Below, piece after piece: positions 1-4,443 of a stretch of DNA of 6,306 bases. The translations under genes and the position numbers were made by a program. Source of the stretch: an uncultured Frankiales bacterium (GTDB lineage Bacteria > Actinomycetota > Actinomycetes > Mycobacteriales > SCTD01); the NCBI GenBank assembly GCA_946479905.1, contig CAMLIA010000221.1:1-6306 (forward strand), read 5' to 3'. A model generated the notes under the pieces. That model saw nothing but the letters and a program-made list of their open reading frames with translations, was not told the origin of the DNA and did no database searches. Every line of letters begins with the position of its first letter. The stretch's first letter is position 1.

Positions 1-320
1 CCCGCCGGCGGCTCCGGCGACCCGGTGCCGAGCGTGCCGCTGTGCCCGGCGACGGCGAAGGAGTCCTTGACCGCGATCGGCACGCCGAGCAGGGGCCGCT
101 CGTCGCCGGCCTGCAGGGCCTCGTCCGCGGCCCGGGCCTCGGAGTGGGCGCTGTCGTCGAAGACCGTCCGGAAGGCGAGCAGTCGCGGGTCGAGGCGCTC
201 GATGCGGCGCAGGCACAGGTCGAGCAGCGCGACCGCGCTGAGCGCCCCCTCCGCGAGCAGCCGGCGCTGGCCGGCCACGCCGGCGAAGGCGACGGTCTGC
301 TCGTCGAGGCTGGTCGTCAT
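1..320 (-). CDS. Amidase signature family enzyme, N-terminal part (runs off left edge)
   Basis: This gene reads leftward from an ATG at 320 and stays open to base 1, giving 106 N-terminal residues of a protein that is normally about 400-500 aa. Seen: an amphipathic helical start (residues 18-45, with LLDLCLRRIERLDP), the segment FRTVFDDSAHSEARAADEAL (50-69), and LLGVPIAVKDSFAVAG (77-92). The last is the amidase-signature motif whose lysine (K85) is the base of the Ser-cisSer-Lys triad. The Gly/Ser-rich segment carrying the two catalytic serines lies beyond the edge. The family hydrolyses amide bonds (amides, allophanate, indoleacetamide, or the Glu-tRNA transamidation subunit GatA), and the substrate cannot be told from this fragment. 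The start overlaps the stop of the DUF3093 gene as ATGA (320-317), with only a weak ribosome site (GACAGG), so translation is probably coupled. It is not clearly GatA, because gatC and gatB are not beside it in the visible part. Confidence 0.85.
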   Translation of the reverse strand, partial: MTTSLDEQTVAFAGVAGQRRLLAEGALSAVALLDLCLRRIERLDPRLLAFRTVFDDSAHSEARAADEALQAGDERPLLGVPIAVKDSFAVAGHSGTLGTGSPEPPA

Positions 321-754
321 GCTGCCTGTCCCGGGAAGCGCGCGACGGCGACCGCGAGGTCGGAGGGGTGGCGGGTCCCGATCAGCCAGTAGGGCGTCTC
401 GTCCTCCGGGTCCACGACCGGCAGCAGCACCCCTGACCGTGACCACGGCTTGACCCGGACCCACGCGTCGCGCTGGGCTCGGACGCCGAGGCGCTGACGG
501 AGCGCGGCGCGGTCGAGCACCTCGGCGGGCCCGAAGGCGCTGATCGGTGCGCGCGCGCCCGGGACGTGGAGGACCCCGTCCTCGACGACGAGCCGGTCGC
601 GGGACAGCAGCACGAGGGCAGTCACGCCCAGGGCAGGCAGCCCGACGAGCAGCAGCAGGTGCTGCTGGAAGCTCACCGCCACCAGCAGGGCCCCGGCGAG
701 GGTGATGAGCACCCACGAGGGCGGGACCCACAGGCGCTCGCGGTACGTCGGCAT
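317..754 (-). CDS. DUF3093 family small membrane protein
   Basis: A 145-aa protein of a family found in actinobacteria, with no established function that I know of. Seen: an N-terminal YRERLWVPPSW stretch (4-14), then two closely spaced hydrophobic segments (about 14-28 and 33-50) forming a probable membrane hairpin. A soluble C-terminal half follows, with short beta strands (LVVEDGVLHVPG, 55-66), a W98-V-R-V-K-P-W104 segment and the family hallmark TPYWLIGTRHPSDLA (120-134). Position supports the call: it stands divergent from dut, as the M. tuberculosis Rv2698 homologue does. The start is ATG at 754, with TACCGT seven bases upstream and no Shine-Dalgarno, so a leaderless message is likely. 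Its stop overlaps the amidase start, which puts both genes on one transcript. The family assignment comes from motifs and synteny, and any link to dUTP metabolism would be guesswork. Confidence 0.87.
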   Translation of the reverse strand: MPTYRERLWVPPSWVLITLAGALLVAVSFQQHLLLLVGLPALGVTALVLLSRDRLVVEDGVLHVPGARAPISAFGPAEVLDRAALRQRLGVRAQRDAWVRVKPWSRSGVLLPVVDPEDETPYWLIGTRHPSDLAVAVARFPGQAA

Positions 755-761
755 GCGTCAA

Positions 762-771
762 ACGGTACGGT
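762..771. promoter_or_regulatory. Overlapping divergent -10 elements for dut and the DUF3093 gene
   Basis: The 26-bp gap between the two start codons contains a tandem repeat of ACGGT. On the plus strand TACGGT (766-771) ends nine bases before the dut ATG. On the minus strand TACCGT (767-762) ends seven bases before the DUF3093 ATG. Both fit the actinobacterial TANNNT -10 consensus, and they share the central TA at 766-767. No convincing -35 hexamer is seen for either. This is inferred from position and consensus only. Confidence 0.5.
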
Positions 772-780
772 CTCGCAGCG

Positions 781-1254
781 ATGACTTCACCGATGACCCG
801 AAAGGGCGCCCTGCCCGTCGACATCGTGCGGCTGGACCCCGAGGTGCCGCTGCCCGGCTACGCGCGGGCCGGCGACGCCGGCTGCGACCTCGTGACCACC
901 GTCGACGTGGAGGTGCCGCCCGGGGAGCGGGTGCTGCTCCCCACCGGCATCGCGGTCGCGCTCCCGGAGGGGTACGCGGCCTTCGTGCACCCGCGGTCCG
1001 GGCTGGCGGCGAACCACGGTGTCGGGCTGGTCAACGCGCCCGGGACGATCGACGCCGGGTACAGAGGCGAGATCAAGGTCATCCTCGTGAACCACGACCT
1101 GCGCGAGACTGTGCGCCTGAAGCGGCTCGACCGCATCGCCCAGCTGGTCGTGCAGCGGGTGGAGCAGGTCGTGTGGCACGAGACGGAAGCGCTCCCCGAG
1201 TCGGAGCGCGGCGCAGGTGGGCACGGTTCCACCGGCGGATACGGAGGTAGTTGA
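781..1254 (+). CDS. dut: Deoxyuridine 5'-triphosphate nucleotidohydrolase (dUTPase)
   Basis: Hydrolyses dUTP to dUMP and pyrophosphate, keeping uracil out of DNA and supplying dUMP for thymidylate synthesis. It is a cytosolic homotrimer with Mg2+. All five trimeric dUTPase motifs are present in this 157-aa protein: motif 1 AGDAGCDL (30-37); motif 2 PRSGLAANHG (71-80); motif 3 NAPGTIDAGYRGEIKV (85-100), with catalytic Asp91 and substrate-stacking Tyr94; motif 4 RLDRIAQLVVQ (115-125); motif 5 RGAGGHGSTGG (143-153). His148 stands where many dUTPases have the uracil-stacking Phe, as I recall for M. tuberculosis too. The segment between motifs 4 and 5 is five residues shorter than I recall for M. 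tuberculosis Dut, so the mycobacterial loop insertion appears to be missing. The start at ATG 781 gives full family length. ATG 793 is possible, but neither has a Shine-Dalgarno. It is first in a plus-strand operon, and its stop lies one base before the DUF3710 start. Confidence 0.97.
   Translation: MTSPMTRKGALPVDIVRLDPEVPLPGYARAGDAGCDLVTTVDVEVPPGERVLLPTGIAVALPEGYAAFVHPRSGLAANHGVGLVNAPGTIDAGYRGEIKVILVNHDLRETVRLKRLDRIAQLVVQRVEQVVWHETEALPESERGAGGHGSTGGYGGS
1243..1247 (+). promoter_or_regulatory. Shine-Dalgarno site that sets the DUF3710 start
   Basis: GGAGG lies inside the last codons of dut, eight bases before GTG 1256. This favours 1256 over the in-frame GTG at 1217, which has no such site and would overlap dut by 38 bases. 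Confidence 0.8.
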
Positions 1255-1255
1255 G

Positions 1256-2053
1256 GTGGCTCTCTTCGGACGTCGCAACCGCGGCATCGAGGTCGAGATC
1301 GACGAGATCACCGACGAGGACATCGACAACTTCGTCGACGACCTCGACGAGGAGCAGCGCGCTGCGGAGGACGCCGAGCTGCTCAGCCAGCTCGCGGCGG
1401 ACGAGCCGCCGGCGGAGCTGCCGGAGCTGGGCCGCCCGCAAGGTCCGTGGGACCTGCAGGACGCGCCGGTCACCGATCCTGAGCGGCTGGACCTGGGCAG
1501 CCTGCACGTCCCCGTGCTGCCGAACACCGACGTGCGGCTCGAGGTGAGCCCCGAGGGCGAGGTCGTCGCGGCCACGCTCGTGCACGGCGAGTCGGCGCTG
1601 CAGCTCAACGTCTTCGCCGCCCCCCGGCGAGAGGGCATCTGGGACGACGTCCGCACCGAGATCCGCGACGCGCTCAACGGCAGCGGCGGCAAGGCGTCGG
1701 AGGCCGAGGGCCCGTTCGGCACCGAGCTGCGCGCGGCCGTCCCGACCGAGGTGCCGGGCCAGGGCGTGGCGCTCGCGCCGGCGCGGTTCCTCGGCGTCAA
1801 CGGTCCCCGCTGGTTCCTGCGTGGCCTGGTCACCGGTCCTGCGGCCGAGGACGACGCGCAGCTCGCCCCGCTGCTCGAGGCGTTCCGTCTCGTGGCCGTC
1901 GACCGCGGGTCGGAGGCCATGGTGGTGCGCGAGGCGCTGCCGCTGCGGCTGCCCGCGGACGCCGTCCAGGCCGCCGAGGAGGGTGCTGAGCCGGCGGAGG
2001 GTCCGGGTCTGCAGATGCCCGAGCGCGGGCCGGAGATCACCGAGATCCGTTAG
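1256..2053 (+). CDS. DUF3710 domain-containing protein
   Basis: A 265-aa protein of unknown function, matching the actinobacterial DUF3710 family (M. tuberculosis Rv2696c position, next to dut). Seen: a basic tip MALFGRRNRG (1-10), then a very acidic, probably disordered segment (about residues 11-50, with repeated DE/ED runs). A GPWDLQDAP element and a mainly beta domain follow, with LQLNVFAAPRREGIWDDVR and GPRWFLRGLVTG, both typical of the family. The tail is acidic and Pro/Glu-rich and ends in PEITEIR. There is no signal peptide or membrane segment, so it is probably cytosolic. The acidic N-terminal stretch could bind a basic partner, but that is inference. It is placed one base after dut with its own GGAGG, so it is very likely co-transcribed with dut. 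No catalytic motif is recognised. Confidence 0.88.
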   Translation: MALFGRRNRGIEVEIDEITDEDIDNFVDDLDEEQRAAEDAELLSQLAADEPPAELPELGRPQGPWDLQDAPVTDPERLDLGSLHVPVLPNTDVRLEVSPEGEVVAATLVHGESALQLNVFAAPRREGIWDDVRTEIRDALNGSGGKASEAEGPFGTELRAAVPTEVPGQGVALAPARFLGVNGPRWFLRGLVTGPAAEDDAQLAPLLEAFRLVAVDRGSEAMVVREALPLRLPADAVQAAEEGAEPAEGPGLQMPERGPEITEIR

Positions 2054-2056
2054 CCT
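2051..2056 (+). promoter_or_regulatory. Possible internal -10 element for the OB-fold gene
   Basis: TAGCCT begins on the DUF3710 stop codon and ends six bases before GTG 2063. The nine-base DUF3710/OB-fold gap has no Shine-Dalgarno. The arrangement resembles a TANNNT promoter driving a leaderless message, so the downstream two genes may also be transcribed alone. No -35 is seen. Such hexamers occur by chance, so confidence is low. Confidence 0.35.
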
Positions 2057-2062
2057 TCGGGT

Positions 2063-2428
2063 GTGTCCCGCCTCAAGCGCGCCCTCCACCGGCTGACCGC
2101 TGACGAGGAGGAGATGCACAGCGAGGAGCTGCGCGCCGAGGCCGAGAGGTCCGGAGCCACGACCGTCAACCAGTGCTCGGTCGGGAAGCCGGTCTGCGTC
2201 GCGGGCACGGTGCGCGCGGTCGTGCTGCGGCCCCTCGCCGGCGTCCCGACGCTGGAGGCCGAGCTCTACGACGGCACCGGCACCGTGACTCTGGTGTGGC
2301 TGGGGCGGCGGCGGATCCGCGGCATCGACCCGGGCCGGTCGGTGGTCGCGCGCGGCCGCCTGACCAAGCGCGACGGCAAGGTCACGCTGTTCAACCCGGA
2401 GTACGAGCTCAAGGCCCTCGGTGGCTGA
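2063..2428 (+). CDS. Small OB-fold nucleic-acid-binding protein
   Basis: A 121-aa protein with an N-terminal charged helix (residues 2-30, SRLKRALHRLTADEEEMHSE then a run of Glu, Ala and Arg). One OB-fold domain of the tRNA_anti/RecG-wedge type follows (about 38-117). The strands are visible in order: CVAGTVRAVVLRP (45-57), TLEAELYDGTGTVTLVWLG (63-81), SVVARGRLTKRDGKVTLFNP (93-112) and the family ending NPEYEL (111-116). This matches Rv2694c-type proteins in size and position. The fold suggests binding of single-stranded DNA or RNA, or of a protein partner. No experimental function is known to me. Its neighbour dut would fit a DNA-maintenance theme, but that is guilt by association. The start is GTG 2063 with no ribosome site. 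The stop overlaps the DUF3159 start by eight bases, so those two are translationally coupled. Confidence 0.85.
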   Translation: MSRLKRALHRLTADEEEMHSEELRAEAERSGATTVNQCSVGKPVCVAGTVRAVVLRPLAGVPTLEAELYDGTGTVTLVWLGRRRIRGIDPGRSVVARGRLTKRDGKVTLFNPEYELKALGG

Positions 2429-3050
2429 CTCGGAGCAGCTGCACGTCCGTCACTTCCTGGCCCTGATGGGCGGCGGCAAGGGCGTCTTCGACAGCAGCGT
2501 CCCCGCCCTCGTCTTCGTCGCGGTCCGGCTGTTCAGCGACCTCAACACCGCCGTCGTCGCCGCGGTCGCGACCGGCCTGCTGGTCGTCGGCTACCGACGG
2601 CTGCGGGGCGAGTCGCTGCAGTACTGCCTGAGCGGCTTCTTCGGCCTGCTCGTCGCCGTCGCCATCTCCAAGGCGACCGGCACCGGCAAGGGCTTCTTCC
2701 TGCCCGGCATCGTGCTCACGGCGATCAGCGGCCTGGGCTTCGCCCTCTCCAACCTGCTCAAGCAGCCGGCGGTCGCCATCGCCCTGGTGGCCATCGACGC
2801 GAAGTACGAGGCATGGAAGACCGATCCGGTGCTGCGCCGCGCCTGCGTGCAGTCCACCTGGGTCTGGTCGGCGTCGTTCCTGATCCGCTCAGCCGTGGCG
2901 ACGGTCGTGGCCCTCACCGTCGGCGACGACGCGAAGGACAACGCGATCCTGTTCGGCGTGATCCAGGTGGAGCGGTACGTGCTGCTGCTCGGGGCGGCGC
3001 TGTTCACGGTGTGGGCCGTGCGTCGGGCGCACGTGCCGGCTCAGGACTGA
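2421..3050 (+). CDS. DUF3159 family integral membrane protein
   Basis: A 209-aa polytopic membrane protein of the actinobacterial DUF3159 family (Rv2693c position), function unknown. Seen: a short soluble start followed by the family motif LMGGGKGVFDSSVPALVF (15-32). Hydrophobic segments lie at about 27-38, 43-58, 70-83, 92-113, 117-125, 146-167 and 176-200, with conserved-looking polar spots between them: SKATGTGKGFFLPG (83-96), YEAWKTDPVLRRAC (129-142) and VIQVERY (180-186). The pattern of short helices with a G-rich loop recalls YciB/intracellular septation A-like proteins, but I do not claim homology. The chosen GTG 2421 lies eight bases inside the OB-fold gene. The next start, ATG 2466, would cut into the conserved N-terminal motif. 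Its 3' end overlaps the convergent ceoC gene by ten bases, with no room for a terminator between them. Confidence 0.86.
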   Translation: MADSEQLHVRHFLALMGGGKGVFDSSVPALVFVAVRLFSDLNTAVVAAVATGLLVVGYRRLRGESLQYCLSGFFGLLVAVAISKATGTGKGFFLPGIVLTAISGLGFALSNLLKQPAVAIALVAIDAKYEAWKTDPVLRRACVQSTWVWSASFLIRSAVATVVALTVGDDAKDNAILFGVIQVERYVLLLGAALFTVWAVRRAHVPAQD

Positions 3051-3709
3051 GCGGCCTTCGTCAGCAGCACGTCGAGCTCGTCCTCCACCTCGGACGTCGC
3101 CACGATGAGCAGCTCGTCACCGGCCTCCAGGGCGGCGTCCGGCGACGGGGTGATCACCCGGCCCTCGCGCAGGATCGCGACCAGCGCCGAGTCGGTCGGC
3201 CAGGTGATGCTCCCGACCATCTTGCCGACGAGGTCGGCGTCGGGGGCGAGCGTCAGCTCGACGAGGTTCGCCTGGCCCTGACGGAACGTCAGCAGCCGGA
3301 CGAGGTCGCCGACGCTCACGGCCTCCTCGACGACGGCGGCCAGCAGCCGGGGGCTCGAGACGCTGACGTCCACGCCCCACGACTCGTTGAACAGCCACTC
3401 GTTCTTGGGGTGGTTGACGCGCGCCACGACGCGCGGCACCCCGAACTCGGTCTTGGCGAGCAGGCTGACGACGAGGTTGACCTTGTCGTCGCCGGTGCTC
3501 GCGACCACGACGTCGCACTCCTCGAGACGCGCCGTCTGCAGGGTCGCGATCTCGCAGGCGTCGCCGAGCAGCCACTCCGCCGTGGGGACGGTCTGCACCT
3601 TCATGGCCCGCTGCTCGCGCTCGACGAGGAGCACGCTGTGGCCGTTCTCCAGCAGCTCCAGGGCGATCGAGCGGCCGACGTTGCCGGCTCCTGCGATGGC
3701 GACCCGCAT
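3041..3709 (-). CDS. ceoC: TrkA-type K+ uptake regulatory subunit (CeoC/TrkB)
   Basis: A 222-aa single-unit RCK protein, a cytosolic regulator that binds NAD(H) or another nucleotide and controls a potassium transporter. RCK_N spans about 1-125: dinucleotide motif GAGNVG (7-12), acidic Glu30 at the end of strand 2 for ribose hydroxyls, GDACE (49-53), and TGDDKVNLVVSLLAKTEFGV followed by RVVARVNHPKNEWLF (93-107). RCK_C (TrkA_C) covers about 140-215, with LVGKMVGSI, VAILREGRVITPSPDAALEA and the closing GDELLIVAT strand. E. coli TrkA (about 458 aa) holds two such units in one chain. Here CeoB and CeoC supply one each, so a heteromeric ring is likely. Start ATG 3709 is preceded by GAGGGG and lies two bases after the ceoB stop, so it is second in a two-gene operon. 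The 5' extension to 3796 is an out-of-frame shadow of ceoB. RCK_C domains bind c-di-AMP in some Firmicutes; binding here is untested. Confidence 0.94.
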   Translation of the reverse strand: MRVAIAGAGNVGRSIALELLENGHSVLLVEREQRAMKVQTVPTAEWLLGDACEIATLQTARLEECDVVVASTGDDKVNLVVSLLAKTEFGVPRVVARVNHPKNEWLFNESWGVDVSVSSPRLLAAVVEEAVSVGDLVRLLTFRQGQANLVELTLAPDADLVGKMVGSITWPTDSALVAILREGRVITPSPDAALEAGDELLIVATSEVEDELDVLLTKAAQS

Positions 3710-3710
3710 G

Positions 3711-4376
3711 TCAGTGCCCCTCGGTCGGGCCGGCGGCGAAGACCCGCTCGACCTCTTCGCGCTGGTCCCAGGCCATCGTGACGTGCAGCAGGTCACCGTC
3801 CTGGACGACGGTGCCGCGCTGCGGCAGCGAGCCCTCCCCGAAGCGGGTCAGCATCGCGACCCGGGCACCGGACTCCTCCTCGAGCTTGCTGACCTTGTGC
3901 CCGATCCAGCTCGGGTCGTACGCCAGCTCGGCCAGCACGACCTTGCCGCTGGGGTCGCGCCACTCGCTGAGCATCCCCTCGGGCAGCAGCCGCCGCAGCA
4001 CCTGGTCGGCGGTCCAGCGGACGGTCGCGACTGTCGGGATGCCGAGCTTCTGGTAGACCTCGGCTCGGGCCGGGTCGTAGATGCGTGCCACGACGTTCTC
4101 GATCCCGAACGTCTCCCGCGCGACCCGGGCCGCGATGATGTTGGAGTTGTCACCGGAGCTGACGGCGGCGAACGCCTCGGCCCGTTCGATGCCGGCCTCG
4201 ACCAGGGTGTCGCGGTCGAAGCCGATCCCCAGGACGCGCTCACCGGCGAACTCCGTGGACAGCCGGCGGAAGGCGCCCGCGTCCCGGTCGATGATCGCGA
4301 CGGAGTGACCACCGCCCTCGAGGAACTTGGCCAGCGTGGAGCCCACCCGGCCGCACCCCATGATCACCACGTGCAT
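3711..4376 (-). CDS. ceoB: TrkA-type K+ uptake regulatory subunit (CeoB/TrkA)
   Basis: A 221-aa RCK protein and paralogue of the adjacent ceoC product. RCK_N: dinucleotide motif GCGRVG (7-12) with Asp30 closing strand 2 (VAIIDRD), FDRDTLVEAGIERA (53-66), SSGDNSNIIAARVARETFGI (73-92) and VVARIYDP (95-102). RCK_C covers about 140-215: LAELAYDPSWIGHKVSKLEE, RFGEGSLPQRGTVVQDGD and a final LLHVTM strand. Where CeoC has GDACE, CeoB has GIGFDRD, so the two nucleotide pockets probably differ. I chose ATG 4376 because it starts directly at the Rossmann strand. The frame stays open to 4529, but that extension is low-complexity Arg/Ser-rich sequence running antisense into the transporter gene. Upstream TAGCGT, eight bases from the ATG with no Shine-Dalgarno, suggests a leaderless message. 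It is first in the ceoB-ceoC operon and divergent from a KimA-like transporter, its best candidate partner, because no TrkH/TrkG pore gene is in view. Confidence 0.95.
   Translation of the reverse strand: MHVVIMGCGRVGSTLAKFLEGGGHSVAIIDRDAGAFRRLSTEFAGERVLGIGFDRDTLVEAGIERAEAFAAVSSGDNSNIIAARVARETFGIENVVARIYDPARAEVYQKLGIPTVATVRWTADQVLRRLLPEGMLSEWRDPSGKVVLAELAYDPSWIGHKVSKLEEESGARVAMLTRFGEGSLPQRGTVVQDGDLLHVTMAWDQREEVERVFAAGPTEGH
3717..3722 (-). promoter_or_regulatory. Shine-Dalgarno site of ceoC
   Basis: On the minus strand GAGGGG (3722 to 3717) sits seven bases before ATG 3709, inside the last codons of ceoB. It fixes the ceoC start and shows that ceoC is translated from the ceoB message by ordinary initiation. 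Confidence 0.75.
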
Positions 4377-4384
4377 GGGCCGAA

Positions 4385-4390
4385 ACGCTA
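4385..4390 (-). promoter_or_regulatory. Candidate -10 element of ceoB-ceoC
   Basis: TAGCGT read on the minus strand (4390 to 4385) ends eight bases before ATG 4376 and matches TANNNT. There is no ribosome binding site between it and the start codon, consistent with leaderless transcription. Confidence 0.5.
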
Positions 4391-4402
4391 CACGGACGAT
4401 CC

Positions 4403-4417
4403 CCGCCGAGTCGGCGG
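4403..4417. repeat. Perfect 15-bp inverted repeat, candidate shared operator
   Basis: CCGCCGA-G-TCGGCGG has seven-base arms around a single G at 4410. It lies in the 67-bp gap between ceoB and the KimA-like gene. Its centre is exactly 20 bases from the upstream edge of each divergent -10 element, so it covers the expected -35 zones of both promoters. A one-base loop argues against an RNA hairpin and for a dimeric DNA-binding protein. The regulator is unknown. Confidence 0.45.
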
Positions 4418-4429
4418 CGCCGTCACCTC

Positions 4430-4435
4430 TAGTCT
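4430..4435 (+). promoter_or_regulatory. Candidate -10 element of the KimA-like transporter gene
   Basis: TAGTCT ends eight bases before GTG 4444. The intervening TTCCTCTC is pyrimidine-rich with no Shine-Dalgarno, so the message is probably leaderless. No separate -35 hexamer is recognisable, because the position is occupied by the inverted repeat. Confidence 0.5.
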
Positions 4436-4443
4436 TTCCTCTC

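Noticed and set aside
25..453. Two plus-strand open frames over the amidase and DUF3093 region.
   Set aside because: Both are low-complexity frames opposite genes that show real family motifs (GVPIAVKD and TPYWLIGTRHP).
1217..1255. An earlier GTG start for the DUF3710 protein.
   Set aside because: It would overlap dut and has no ribosome site, while GTG 1256 has GGAGG at ideal spacing and yields the expected MALFGRR start.
787..2040. Long antisense frames across dut and the DUF3710 gene.
   Set aside because: Ser/Arg/Ala-rich shadow translation with no motifs or start signals; the plus-strand genes are well supported.
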